A DNA stretch of 64,000 bases from CAXBID01 sp963815305 (GCA_963815305.1 CAWFFW010000001.1:2170001-2234000); one strand, 5' to 3'; counted from the stretch's first letter, positions 1 through 8,962 are shown. Notes: generated from the letters alone by a model not told the origin. Numbers and translations are program-made.

Positions 1-506
1 TAATTAGCATCAGCATATTTTATTAAAATTAAATCATCATCATTTGCTATACCATATAATAGATAATCTAAAGCAGGAAAACCTACAGCATCATTGTTAT
101 TAACATTCGCTAAATCGTAATTACCTGAACTAATATTAGCCTCAACATCTGAAGTATTTGTAGGATAAACATTCATTTGAAATCCATATAATATGGCTTC
201 AGCTTTACCTAAATTAAACATTTCTACAGATTGCCAGGATTTGTAAGCAGATAACCAAGATGTACGTAAAACATCTAAATTAGTTTGATTTTGAGTAGAG
301 ATGAATGCATCTTTATCAGATTTTAAAGTTGTAAGTTTTGCATTTAAATCTTCAAAAGCTGGCACAATAATATTATCAGCAACATTAATTAATAAAGCGG
401 CTCTATCAAAATTATCAGTTTTACCTGAAGGCGCATCATCTGTTGATGATGAACTACAAGCCAACATTAAACCTAATAAAACAAATCCTAAAAAAATCTT
501 TTTCAT
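1..506 (-). CDS. Imelysin family lipoprotein, 3' end beyond the window
   Basis: The frame opens at the ATG complementary to 504-506 and stays open to base 1, so only about the first 168 residues are present. It starts MKKIFLGFVLLGLMLAC, a lipoprotein signal peptide with its lipobox Cys, followed by a Ser/Asp-rich tether (CSSSSTDD) of the kind linked to surface export in Bacteroidota. The mature part (LLINVADNIIVPAF, then LRTSWLSAYKSWQSVEMFNLG) matches the start of the imelysin/M75 domain, a periplasmic or surface all-helical fold usually tied to iron uptake. It lies about 100 nt downstream of the DUF4856 lipoprotein on the same strand and probably shares its promoter. The catalytic-like GxHxxE region would be outside the window and cannot be judged. 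Confidence 0.85.
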   Translation of the reverse strand, partial: MKKIFLGFVLLGLMLACSSSSTDDAPSGKTDNFDRAALLINVADNIIVPAFEDLNAKLTTLKSDKDAFISTQNQTNLDVLRTSWLSAYKSWQSVEMFNLGKAEAILYGFQMNVYPTNTSDVEANISSGNYDLANVNNNDAVGFPALDYLLYGIANDDDLILIKYADAN

Positions 507-610
507 CTTAATTTTCTTTTAAACTTTTTTTCCAAAAATACTAAAAAGTAGTTGTTGTGTAAAATGATGTAACAACTCCTTTTTATTTATAAATATTCTA
601 AATATTCATT

Positions 611-1813
611 TTAACTTCCAGCTTGTGTTACTGTAAAATTAAATTTATCTGCAATGGCACTAGACATGATGTCTAGAGTTTCTGGAGTAATATCCCAAAA
701 CCCATTTCCTTCAGTTAATGTTGTTATAAAAGCATCAACTTCTGCCTTAGTAAAATAGGGTTTGCTTGTGTTTGGTTTTCTTGTGAATTGTAAACTATAA
801 ATAAAACCAAAACCTTCCGATAAATCATGAAATGCTGTACCCTTATCAGTTGCTAAAAATGATTTTCCTTGTTGTAAATAGTACACAGCTCTTATGCCTA
901 TAATTTCAGAAATTTTTCCTTTGATAATTTCAGCTTGTTGATCTCTAACGGTGTAATTTTTTTCAACAATTGCGGCTCTTCCTAGTTTAAAAGCTTGGTA
1001 AATATCATCTGCTATTCCAGCAAAATCGATATCACCTTCAACTCTTCCTATATATTTATTTAAAAAACTATCTGCACCTAAATCTAGGTTAGGATTGCTA
1101 GCATCTGCATTTAAACCATATACATAACCATAAGCTTCATCCCACTTGTGTTCCATATTGGTATAAGTTTTACCCTCTAAAACAGTATCGGCATCATTAT
1201 CTTCTACATTAGATCCTTCATCTAAAACAGAAGTACTTAAATAATTGTTTAATGCTTGATCTACCATTAGAGCACCTATTAAGCTTTTAATCACCGCTTG
1301 ATTATACTCTAAACCTTTACTATTTATATAACGTGTAGCGCCGCCACCAGCTTCTTGTATTTTTCCTGCAACACCAGAAGCTGCATCGTTATTCCAATTA
1401 GGAAAAACATCCTCAACTTGTGCTTTTATCCAAACATCAAAATCTGCCTTAATAGCATTGGCATCGGTGGTGTTTGCCGAAAAATAATCTGTAGAGGCTG
1501 CAGTTTTACTACAAATACTTTTATCTGATGCGTTTAGAGCGGGATTACTAAAACTATTTTCTCCCTCAACGTGCGCAAACATAGCGTCTATTTCTACTTC
1601 TGTTTTAAAATTATCTAGTAATGCAGAAGCTAGTTCTTCTCCCATTAAAATTCTTGTTGTTTGACCATTAAAACTTACTGTAGAATTTCCACTTCTTGTA
1701 AAACTATAAGTTGCAGGTGCTACAACATTGTTATTTTTATCTACTCCATCATCACTTGTGCATGAAGTAAATATACTTCCTATTACAAATAATCTTAGAA
1801 CTATTTTTTTCAT
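611..1813 (-). CDS. DUF4856 domain-containing lipoprotein
   Basis: 400-residue protein. The signal peptide MKKIVLRLFVIGSIFTSC ends in a lipobox Cys followed by TSDD, a surface-export-like tether. The rest resembles the DUF4856 family of Bacteroidota: an N-terminal YSFTRSGNSTVSFNGQTTR segment and a central KTYTNMEHKWDEAYGYVYG motif at about residues 215-235, a region that pairs with imelysin genes. DUF4856 has no proven biochemical activity. Its usual neighbours (imelysin, HTTM protein, TonB-dependent receptors) suggest a part in iron or metal acquisition at the cell surface. It is the first gene of an operon with the imelysin lipoprotein. A canonical promoter and two palindromic boxes lie directly upstream. 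Family call is good; the role is inferred from context. Confidence 0.85.
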   Translation of the reverse strand: MKKIVLRLFVIGSIFTSCTSDDGVDKNNNVVAPATYSFTRSGNSTVSFNGQTTRILMGEELASALLDNFKTEVEIDAMFAHVEGENSFSNPALNASDKSICSKTAASTDYFSANTTDANAIKADFDVWIKAQVEDVFPNWNNDAASGVAGKIQEAGGGATRYINSKGLEYNQAVIKSLIGALMVDQALNNYLSTSVLDEGSNVEDNDADTVLEGKTYTNMEHKWDEAYGYVYGLNADASNPNLDLGADSFLNKYIGRVEGDIDFAGIADDIYQAFKLGRAAIVEKNYTVRDQQAEIIKGKISEIIGIRAVYYLQQGKSFLATDKGTAFHDLSEGFGFIYSLQFTRKPNTSKPYFTKAEVDAFITTLTEGNGFWDITPETLDIMSSAIADKFNFTVTQAGS

Positions 1814-1833
1814 TTTATGATTAATTGACTGTC

Positions 1834-1858
1834 TTTATTTAGACTTAATATAAATAAT
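1834..1858. promoter_or_regulatory. Palindromic operator-like box, proximal copy
   Basis: Arms TTTATTTA (1834-1841) and TAAATAAT (1851-1858) are separated by a 9-nt spacer (one mismatch). The box lies just downstream of the predicted transcription start of the DUF4856-imelysin operon. Its geometry matches the second box at 1907-1931. A Fur- or DtxR-type iron repressor is a reasonable guess from gene content only. Confidence 0.5.
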
Positions 1859-1873
1859 TTTCGTTTTCAAATG

Positions 1874-1905
1874 CAAATATAAAACCCATTCTTAATGTAC
1901 ACAAA
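1874..1905 (-). promoter_or_regulatory. Canonical Bacteroidota promoter of the DUF4856-imelysin operon
   Basis: Read on the minus strand: TTTG (1902-1905), 20 nt, TATATTTG (1874-1881). This fits the Bacteroidota housekeeping-sigma consensus of TTTG and TAnnTTTG with about 19 nt between. The start ATG lies 60 nt further on, leaving a leader that carries the proximal operator-like box. Confidence 0.75.
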
Positions 1906-1906
1906 G

Positions 1907-1931
1907 TTTATTTAGATTAAATTTAAATAAA
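1907..1931. promoter_or_regulatory. Palindromic operator-like box, distal copy
   Basis: Perfect 8-bp arms TTTATTTA (1907-1914) and TAAATAAA (1924-1931) around a 9-nt spacer, abutting the -33 TTTG element. It shares the left half TTTATTTAGA with the proximal box and has the same spacer length. Confidence 0.55.
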
Positions 1932-2024
1932 GAAATTTAAAATAAAATAACTTACTGTTTTAAAGGGTTTTAATGCTGAAATTTTAACATTTAAAAAAAC
2001 TACTTTTTGATGAAAATGGACTGA

Positions 2025-2888
2025 TTAATGGTGATTTTTGAAGATTTTAGAAGCTTCGTTGTAAGCACTTTCAAAACTTAATGCATTGAGTGTGTTTTTT
2101 TTTTGAGAAGTAAAATACGATAAAAGTTTTTCTGTTGGCATGTTACCTGTAAGTTCATCTTTGGCCATGGGGCAGCCACCAAATCCCTGTATAGCACCAT
2201 CAAAACGAAAACATCCCGCTTTGTAAGCTGCATCTACTTTTTCAAACCAAGTGGTTGGCTTGGTATGCAAGTGCGCGCCAAATTCTATTTTTGAGTATTG
2301 AGGAATTAAATTTGAAAATAAATACGCTATATTTTCTGGGTTTGATGTTCCTACGGTATCACTTAATGATAAAATTTTCACACCCATATTTGACAGCTTT
2401 TCGGTCCACTCACCCACTACATCTACGTCCCAAGGGTCGCCATAAGGGTTTCCAAAACCCATGGAAATATAAACCACGACTTCCTTATTAGAGGCATCAG
2501 CAATTTCTAATATTTCAGAAAGTATAATTACAGATTCTGCAATGGTTTTATGTGTATTACGCATTTGGAAGTTTTCTGAAATTGAAAAAGGATATCCTAA
2601 ATAATCAATTTCTGTATGTTTTGAAGCATCTTCTGCACCACGCGTATTAGCTATAATAGCCAAAAGCTTACTTCTAGTTTTACTTAAATCTAATTGTGAT
2701 AAAACGGCAGCCGTATCAACCATTTGGGGAATGGCTTTTGGTGATACAAAACTTCCGAAATCAATAGTATCAAACCCTACTCTTAAAAGCGATTGAATAT
2801 ATTGCACCTTTTGCTCAGTGGGTATAAATGACTGTATACCTTGCATCGCATCTCTTGGACATTCAATAATTTTTATCGCTTGTGACAT
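2025..2888 (-). CDS. Hydroxymethylglutaryl-CoA lyase
   Basis: 287-residue TIM-barrel HMGL-like enzyme that splits HMG-CoA into acetoacetate and acetyl-CoA, the last step of leucine breakdown. It begins MSQAIKIIECPRDAMQGI, with the metal-site ECPRD motif; the longer frame would need a TTG, so the ATG at 2888 is chosen. The FGAHLHTKPTTWF stretch supplies metal-binding His residues near 210, and the family signature appears as FGGCPMAKDELTGNMPTE near residue 240 with the catalytic-loop Cys present. Length is near the bacterial norm (about 285-300). It stands alone, divergent from the spondin-domain gene 91 nt away. Confidence 0.9.
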   Translation of the reverse strand: MSQAIKIIECPRDAMQGIQSFIPTEQKVQYIQSLLRVGFDTIDFGSFVSPKAIPQMVDTAAVLSQLDLSKTRSKLLAIIANTRGAEDASKHTEIDYLGYPFSISENFQMRNTHKTIAESVIILSEILEIADASNKEVVVYISMGFGNPYGDPWDVDVVGEWTEKLSNMGVKILSLSDTVGTSNPENIAYLFSNLIPQYSKIEFGAHLHTKPTTWFEKVDAAYKAGCFRFDGAIQGFGGCPMAKDELTGNMPTEKLLSYFTSQKKNTLNALSFESAYNEASKIFKNHH

Positions 2889-2979
2889 AACCAATATTAA
2901 AATAGATGCTAAAAATACTATTAATTTTTGTAAGCTTTATCATGTAAAACTGACCTAGAATTAATTAACTGTGTATGCT

Positions 2980-3891
2980 ATGAAAAACTTCACTTATTTA
3001 TTTCTGACCATCTTTTCAATTTCTTTTGTTAGTTTTAGTCAAAGTGTGGCAACGTATCAAATTAAATTTATAAATCATTGGAACGAAACCGATCATGGAC
3101 CACTTCCTAATAATGCACACTGGTCAAAATTGGTAGGCACCAATCACAACAGTGATATTTCGTTTATTGAGGAAGGGAATACAGCGTCTTTGGGAGTTGA
3201 AAATATTGCTGAAGACGGCTCAAATACAACCTTTTATAACACCGTTGCCATGAGCATAAATAATGGGAACTCTGAGCAATATATTGATGGTAGCGCATTA
3301 TATCTATCAAATGGTTCGTCCTTAGAAATTAATAATCTTCAAATTAGTGAAACCTTTTCATTACTCACACTTTTATCTATGATTGCGCCAAGTCCTGATT
3401 GGATGATATTTATAAATAGCTTAGAACTTAGAGATTCAAGCGGTTGGAAATCCTTTATACGTTTAGATTTATTTGCTTACGACGCAGGAACAGAAGAAGG
3501 CGAGATGTATATTATGAACAATGTTGAAACAGTACCACAGGAAAAAATTTCTAGTTTAAAGGGTGTAAGTCCTTTTAACACTAACAAAGTGGCCACTTTA
3601 GAAATATCGTTACAAACGGTTTTAAGTGTAAAAAAAGATTCCATTGAAAATGTAAAAATTTATCCTAATCCAACTCAAGGCGATATTACGATTTCAAATA
3701 TTACAAATATGGATTTAAAGACTATAAAAATTTATACTGTTTTAGGAGAGCTGATGAAACAAATACCAGTAAAAAACACTAATGAATTTAGCTTGAAATT
3801 AAATCTAAGTCATTTAAATAAAGGTTTATACATTATAAAATTAGAGACTAAACATGGCGTTAATAAAACGCATAAATTAATTATAAATTAA
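2980..3891 (+). CDS. T9SS-secreted protein with spondin N-terminal domain
   Basis: 303 residues from the ATG at 2980; the longer frame would use GTG. The signal peptide MKNFTYLFLTIFSISFVSFS is cleaved near SQS. Residues about 22-170 match the spondin_N fold: an opening YQIKFINHWNETDHGPLP, then AHWSKLVGTNHNSDISF, and the hallmark SMIAPSPDWMIFINSLELR followed by DAGTEEGEMY. The last 80 residues form a T9SS type A sorting domain (IYPNPTQGDITI through KGLYIIKLET). I infer an extracellular or surface-attached protein, perhaps adhesive as in animal F-spondin and mindin; no activity is shown. The next gene downstream is also a T9SS substrate, but a 135-nt gap argues for separate transcription. Confidence 0.85.
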   Translation: MKNFTYLFLTIFSISFVSFSQSVATYQIKFINHWNETDHGPLPNNAHWSKLVGTNHNSDISFIEEGNTASLGVENIAEDGSNTTFYNTVAMSINNGNSEQYIDGSALYLSNGSSLEINNLQISETFSLLTLLSMIAPSPDWMIFINSLELRDSSGWKSFIRLDLFAYDAGTEEGEMYIMNNVETVPQEKISSLKGVSPFNTNKVATLEISLQTVLSVKKDSIENVKIYPNPTQGDITISNITNMDLKTIKIYTVLGELMKQIPVKNTNEFSLKLNLSHLNKGLYIIKLETKHGVNKTHKLIIN

Positions 3892-4026
3892 TCTAAGAGT
3901 CCTTTTGAAGAATTATTACCGTATAGTTATAAAATTTGTTGAATTAGCGAAAAAATAAGTGCTTCATCGTTAATATTATTAAAAACATCGAATTGCGTAT
4001 ACATTTGATAAAATGTTTTGCCCCAA

Positions 4027-5961
4027 ATGAATGTTTTGATTTTAAGATTTTTATTGATTTTTTTATTGATTTTTTTATCGATAATAGGTCATCTAAATGC
4101 TCAAAATCCTAATTCTTCTAAATGTAGTTTCACTGGGTCAAATTCTTCAATAGAATATATTCGTACTATAAGACCCGAAATTGAAAAGTATGAGCAGGAA
4201 TTTATGCTCAAAAAAGCATCAAAAGGACTTAAGTCGAAAGCTGTAATTTCAATTCCTGTAAAAGCACACATTATAAGAAATTCTGACAGATCTGGTGGCC
4301 TTAATATTTCCAGTTTGAATCAAGCAATCGCAAACCTTAATATGGTGTATGCTGATGCTAATATGGAGTTTTTTTTATGTGGTGATATTAATTATTTAAA
4401 TGACGATATACTTACGCATTTTGAAAAGGGAGATGAGTATACGTTAATGGAGCTTTATAATGTACCTAACTTAATAAATATATATTTTATTGATTATATA
4501 GAAAACAAGTTAAACGAAAGTATTTGTGGTTACACCTTTAATGAAGGTAGAAATGATGTTATTGTCATAAAATCTGAGTGTGCAACAAATACTTCATCAT
4601 TAGCACATGAAGTTGGTCATTTATTTTCTTTAATACATACGCACGGTCCCACGGATGAAAAAACTAAGGAGTTAGTTGATGGTAGCAATTGTGATATTAC
4701 TGGAGATGGCATATGTGATACGCCTGCAGATCCTGGTTTATCTGAAACTAATGTAAATACGAACTGCGATTATATTGGTAATGAAACGGATACTAATAAA
4801 AAGCGTTATACACCAGATAGTAACAATATCATGTCGTATTCAAGAAAGGCATGTAGAACTCATTTTACATTTCAGCAATTAGCTCGTATGTATGCATTTT
4901 ATCAAACCACAAAAAAATATTTATCATGTGCTTCGTTCAATGCTGATTTTTCTGCAGATTTCAATCAAACCTGCAATGAAACTTTAACCGCAAATTTTGA
5001 AAGTAATTGTGAGAATGTTACAGCATGGGAATGGGATATGAATTCAGACGGGGTTACCGATTACACAACTAAAAATCCAACCCACACTTTTAACCATGGT
5101 GTTTATGATATCACACTTAAGGTTTCAAATTCATCAAAAACAATTTCTAAAACTCTCACAAATTTTATTAAAGTTGGTACTCAAACTGATTTTTTTGATG
5201 AAGATTTTGAAAACAATACACTTTATATTGAAGACACGGGATGGGTTTCAAAGGATGTATCTGGACACGGTTATAATTGGCTGTTAAATAAAGGAGATAC
5301 ATTTTCTAAAAAAACTGGTCCTCTAGAAAATAGCTCAAACAATACATCAAGTAATACCTATATTTATGCGGAAGCCTCTGGAGCTAAATGGGGGGATGTA
5401 GCTAAACTTATTTCACCATGTATCCATGTTGCATATGAAAACTCCGAATTGGAATTTGCATATCACATGTTTGGAAGTGGTATTGGCGAACTGCACGTTG
5501 ATATTGAAACAGATGATGATTATGTAGAAAACGTTATTGAGCCTTTATATGGAAGTCAACAAGAACATCAAAATGATGCTTTTTTAACTAAAAATATTGA
5601 TTTATCTGATTATGCAAATCAAACTATAAATATACATTTTAGAGCAGTAAGAGGTTCTAGTTGGGAAGGCGATATTGCTTTAGATAATATTTTTATTAAA
5701 ACCATTACAAGTTCTATTAATGATACCCCATTAACGGTGTATCCAAATCCCGTAAAAGGTGACATTATTTATATTAAAGCTTTTGGTGCTAAAGAATTAG
5801 CAATCACTTATACCATTTCTAATTTAGAAGGACAAATATTTATGTCTGGCACCCTATCAAAAACAAATCAAGCTATAAATGTTGGTTACTTATCCTCAGG
5901 CATGTATTTTCTAACGGTTAGAAATAAACAAACAACCCGCACAAAAAAAATAATAAAGTAG
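4027..5961 (+). CDS. T9SS-secreted M43-type metalloprotease with PKD domain
   Basis: 644 residues from the ATG at 4027. The signal peptide contains two exact 12-bp repeats encoding LLIF twice. The zinc site HEVGHLFSLIH (about residues 194-204) is of the metzincin type HExxHxxxxxH; the usual Gly before the third His is Ser. A downstream NIMSYSRKACRTHF segment supplies the Met-turn. The CDTPADPG segment after the zinc site is typical of pappalysin/M43 relatives. A PKD domain follows (residues about 310-385, WEWDMNSDGVTDYTTKNPTH), then a beta-rich segment beginning FFDEDFEN that resembles MAM-like domains, and a C-terminal T9SS sorting domain (VYPNPVKGD to the end). Likely an extracellular protease; substrate unknown. 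It converges on pyrD with a 2-nt gap. Confidence 0.87.
   Translation: MNVLILRFLLIFLLIFLSIIGHLNAQNPNSSKCSFTGSNSSIEYIRTIRPEIEKYEQEFMLKKASKGLKSKAVISIPVKAHIIRNSDRSGGLNISSLNQAIANLNMVYADANMEFFLCGDINYLNDDILTHFEKGDEYTLMELYNVPNLINIYFIDYIENKLNESICGYTFNEGRNDVIVIKSECATNTSSLAHEVGHLFSLIHTHGPTDEKTKELVDGSNCDITGDGICDTPADPGLSETNVNTNCDYIGNETDTNKKRYTPDSNNIMSYSRKACRTHFTFQQLARMYAFYQTTKKYLSCASFNADFSADFNQTCNETLTANFESNCENVTAWEWDMNSDGVTDYTTKNPTHTFNHGVYDITLKVSNSSKTISKTLTNFIKVGTQTDFFDEDFENNTLYIEDTGWVSKDVSGHGYNWLLNKGDTFSKKTGPLENSSNNTSSNTYIYAEASGAKWGDVAKLISPCIHVAYENSELEFAYHMFGSGIGELHVDIETDDDYVENVIEPLYGSQQEHQNDAFLTKNIDLSDYANQTINIHFRAVRGSSWEGDIALDNIFIKTITSSINDTPLTVYPNPVKGDIIYIKAFGAKELAITYTISNLEGQIFMSGTLSKTNQAINVGYLSSGMYFLTVRNKQTTRTKKIIK
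4051..4080 (+). repeat. In-frame 12-bp tandem repeat in a signal peptide
   Basis: Two perfect 12-bp units (TTATTGATTTTT at 4051-4062 and 4063-4074) plus half a third. They encode the Leu-Leu-Ile-Phe repeat of the metalloprotease signal peptide. Copy-number change would stay in frame. Confidence 0.8.
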
Positions 5962-5963
5962 AT

Positions 5964-6998
5964 TTATTTTTCTTTAAGGATCGCTTTATTGATTTTTTTA
6001 ATTAAACTCGGGCCTTCATAAATAAAACCCGTATAAATTTGAATTAAATCTGCACCTGCATGCATCTTTTCAATGGCATCTTCTGCCGAATGTATCCCAC
6101 CAACACCAATTATGGGGAATGCTTGTTTACTATTTTCAGATAAATACTTAATCACTTGGGTGCTTTTTTCTTTAATAGGCTGTCCACTCAAACCGCCATT
6201 ACCTATATGTTTTATTAATTCATTTGAAGCTTTCAAACCTTTTCTGTCGGTTGATGTGTTACTCGCAATAACCCCATCAAGATTTGTAGCATGTACTAAC
6301 TCTATAATTTCATCTAATTGTCCGTTATTTAAATCTGGAGCAATTTTTAATAAAATAGGTTTTTGTTTTTCAAAATGAGTATTTGCCTTTTGTACCGCCT
6401 TAATCAACTCTTTTAAATATACTTTATCATTTAATTTGGCATGACTTCCAACATTCGGACAACTTACATTTAACACAAAGTAATCAACGTAAGGATATAA
6501 GGCATTAAAACATTCTAAATAATCTTTGGTATAGTTTTCGGGTTTTGTATCCGTATTTTTTCCAATATTTCCTCCAATTATGAGTTTGCCTTGGTTCTCT
6601 TTCAGCTTCGTTATTGCAGCTTCAACACCTTCATTATTAAAACCCATACGATTGATAATTCCCTTATCATCCAGCAATCTAAACAATCGCTTTTTCGGAT
6701 TTCCCGATTGTGCTTTTGGAGTAACGGTTCCAATTTCAATAAAACCAAATCCAAAATTAGCTAACTCATTATATAACACTGCATTTTTATCAAATCCAGC
6801 CGCTAAACCAACAGGATTTTTAAAGGTTAGCCCCAATAGTTTTCTTTCTAATCGCTCATCTTCAATAAGATATAAACTTCTAAAAAAAGCTGGAAATCCA
6901 GGTATTTTAGATGCAAATTTGACTAACGAAAATGTGAAATGGTGAATTTTTTCAGGGTCGAATAAGAAAAATAAAGGGCGAAGTAGTGTTTTGTACAT
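5964..6998 (-). CDS. pyrD: Dihydroorotate dehydrogenase (quinone), class 2
   Basis: 344 residues, the usual length of class 2 enzymes, which oxidise dihydroorotate to orotate at the inner membrane with quinone as acceptor (pyrimidine synthesis). The N-terminal amphipathic segment MYKTLLRPLFFLFDPEKIHH marks class 2. FMN and substrate motifs are clear: NPVGLAAGFDKN near residue 60, the NVSCPNVGSH loop with its substrate-binding Asn/Ser, and IGVGGIHSAEDA plus YTGFIYEGP at the C-terminus. Its start is supported by a promoter directly upstream. Unlinked to other pyr genes here. Confidence 0.95.
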   Translation of the reverse strand: MYKTLLRPLFFLFDPEKIHHFTFSLVKFASKIPGFPAFFRSLYLIEDERLERKLLGLTFKNPVGLAAGFDKNAVLYNELANFGFGFIEIGTVTPKAQSGNPKKRLFRLLDDKGIINRMGFNNEGVEAAITKLKENQGKLIIGGNIGKNTDTKPENYTKDYLECFNALYPYVDYFVLNVSCPNVGSHAKLNDKVYLKELIKAVQKANTHFEKQKPILLKIAPDLNNGQLDEIIELVHATNLDGVIASNTSTDRKGLKASNELIKHIGNGGLSGQPIKEKSTQVIKYLSENSKQAFPIIGVGGIHSAEDAIEKMHAGADLIQIYTGFIYEGPSLIKKINKAILKEK

Positions 6999-7012
6999 CA
7001 GTATTATTTATG

Positions 7013-7043
7013 CAAAAATACTTCTAAATAAAAAATTGCGCAA
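7013..7043 (-). promoter_or_regulatory. Promoter of pyrD
   Basis: On the minus strand: TTG (7041-7043), 20 nt, TATTTTTG (7013-7020), 14 nt before the pyrD ATG. This matches the Bacteroidota consensus and implies a very short leader. Confidence 0.65.
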
Positions 7044-7134
7044 TTCAAATGATAAAAAACTCAATAATCGTAACTTTAGGCCAATAATTGGCTATTAATT
7101 ATCTTACGCTTATACTAAAAATATTAACCATCCT

Positions 7135-8373
7135 ATGATTTCAAAAGAACACATTATAAAACGTTTTATAAGTTACGTTACTATTGATACAGAATCTGAT
7201 CCTGAATCGAATACTACGCCAAGCACAAAAAAACAGTGGGATTTAGCAAACAAACTTGCTGAAGAATTAAAGGCTATTGGCATGCAAGATGTTGATATTG
7301 ATGAGAACGCTTATATTATGGCTACCCTGCCAAGTAATTTAGAATACCACGCACCAACTATAGGTTTTATTTCACATTTTGATACGTCGCCAGATTTTAC
7401 TGGTGCCCATGTAAAACCTCAAATACATGAAAACTATTTAGGTGGAGATCTATTACTGAATAAAGAAGAACACATTGTGCTATCACCTGATTATTTTGAA
7501 GATTTACGACAATATATAGGGCAAACACTTATCACTACCGATGGTAACACACTTTTAGGTGCTGATGATAAAGCTGGTATTTGCGAAATCGTATCGGCTA
7601 TGGAATATTTAGTTAACCATCCAGAAATTAAGCATGGCAAAATTAGAGTTGGGTTTACTCCCGATGAAGAAATTGGTAGAGGCGCACACAAATTTGATGT
7701 TAAAAAATTTGGGGCAGATTGGGCGTATACAATGGACGGTAGCCAAATTGGAGAATTAGAATATGAAAATTTTAACGCAGCAGGAGCTGTTGTAAAAATA
7801 AAAGGAAAAATTGTACACCCAGGTTATGCCAAGGGTAAAATGATTAACTCCATGTATATCGCTACGGAGTTTATTAATTCGTTACCGGCATTAGAAACTC
7901 CTGAGCATACAGAAGGTTATCAAGGTTTTTTTCATTTGCATGATATGGAAGGTGATGTTGAGGAAACCACATTAAAATATATTATTCGCGACCATGATAT
8001 TAGGCATTTTGAAGCACGAAAAGATATGATGCTAAAATTAACCGAAGAGCTAAACTCGCAATACGGAAGGGAGGTCATTACAACTGAAATTAAAGACCAA
8101 TATTTTAACATGCGTGAAAAAATTGAACCTGTAATGCACATTGTTGATATTGCCGAAGAAGCCATGAAACAACTTGGTATAAAACCACTTATTAAAGCGA
8201 TTCGGGGTGGTACAGATGGTTCACAATTAAGTTATATGGGTTTGCCTTGCCCCAATATATTTGCTGGTGGACATAATTTTCATGGGCGCTATGAATATGT
8301 ACCTGTTGAAAGTATGATTAAAGCGGCCGAAGTTATTTGTAAAATTGCGGAACTTACAGCAGCAAAAGAATAA
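7135..8373 (+). CDS. pepT: Peptidase T (tripeptide aminopeptidase)
   Basis: 412-residue cytosolic M20B di-zinc aminopeptidase that removes the N-terminal residue of tripeptides. Metal and catalytic motifs are intact: HFDTSPD (His81 and the catalytic Asp83), GADDKAG (bridging Asp144), TPDEEIG (Glu178 as general base, Glu179 as ligand) and the final His in GGHNFHGRYE. Length equals that of characterised PepT proteins (about 408-412). It is a single-gene unit; I saw no obvious TAnnTTTG box in the 136 nt before it. Confidence 0.95.
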   Translation: MISKEHIIKRFISYVTIDTESDPESNTTPSTKKQWDLANKLAEELKAIGMQDVDIDENAYIMATLPSNLEYHAPTIGFISHFDTSPDFTGAHVKPQIHENYLGGDLLLNKEEHIVLSPDYFEDLRQYIGQTLITTDGNTLLGADDKAGICEIVSAMEYLVNHPEIKHGKIRVGFTPDEEIGRGAHKFDVKKFGADWAYTMDGSQIGELEYENFNAAGAVVKIKGKIVHPGYAKGKMINSMYIATEFINSLPALETPEHTEGYQGFFHLHDMEGDVEETTLKYIIRDHDIRHFEARKDMMLKLTEELNSQYGREVITTEIKDQYFNMREKIEPVMHIVDIAEEAMKQLGIKPLIKAIRGGTDGSQLSYMGLPCPNIFAGGHNFHGRYEYVPVESMIKAAEVICKIAELTAAKE

Positions 8374-8608
8374 CGAGATTTGTAAAGTTTGACTTTTTAA
8401 AGAAACAGCTAACTTAGTTTATCGAACGCTAAAATTCATTAAAAACACAACCATATTTTATAATAAACGAACCTTCAAAAATTCAACATAAGAAAAAATA
8501 AACCCCGTTGGAGAATATATTGAAGAGAATTTTAATTTTTTCTGATCCGCTTATGCTTTTAAGAATCATTATAAATTCAACAAAATTATTAGCTTTTAAC
8601 TAAAACAA

Positions 8609-8634
8609 AAAAGCTTCCATTTCTGAAAGCTTTT
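8609..8634 (-). terminator. Terminator after the nusB-DUF1573-yajC operon
   Basis: Stem AAAAGCTT / AAGCTTTT (8609-8616 and 8627-8634), followed on the minus strand by a T-rich run. The rest of the 282-nt gap back to pepT holds no gene that I can see. Confidence 0.6.
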
Positions 8635-8655
8635 GTAAACTATAAATTTATAATT

Positions 8656-8952
8656 CTATTTCGTTGTTACCGGTGCATTAAGTTTAGAACTTAATTCCAT
8701 TGATATTGATGAACGTTCAAACTTTACTTTACCAGACATCGTTTCTATAATACAACTACCATCTTTATCGTTAAGTTCTAGTACTTTACCGTGCAAACCA
8801 CTTTTAGTGATTACCTTATCGCCTTTTTTTAATTCAGCATTAAACTTTTTTTCCTTTTTTGCACGTTTCATTTGAGGTGCAATCATAAAGAAATACACAA
8901 CTACAAACATTAATATAAACGGTAAAAACTGACCTATTGCTCCTTCTCCCAT
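8656..8952 (-). CDS. yajC: Preprotein translocase subunit YajC
   Basis: 98 residues from MGEGAIGQFLPFILMFVVVY. The longer frame is rejected because it runs into the stop of the upstream gene. There is a single transmembrane helix near the N-terminus (FLPFILMFVVVYFFMIAPQ) followed by the conserved MKRAKKEKKFNAELKKGDKV and ITKSGLHGKVLEL segments. YajC associates with SecDF in the Sec holotranslocon. It starts 10 nt after the DUF1573 gene in the same operon. Confidence 0.93.
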   Translation of the reverse strand: MGEGAIGQFLPFILMFVVVYFFMIAPQMKRAKKEKKFNAELKKGDKVITKSGLHGKVLELNDKDGSCIIETMSGKVKFERSSISMELSSKLNAPVTTK

Positions 8953-8962
8953 TATTTTATTA

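Noticed and set aside
301..522. 73-codon plus-strand frame near the left edge
   Set aside because: It is antisense to the imelysin lipoprotein, whose signal peptide and domain are clear.
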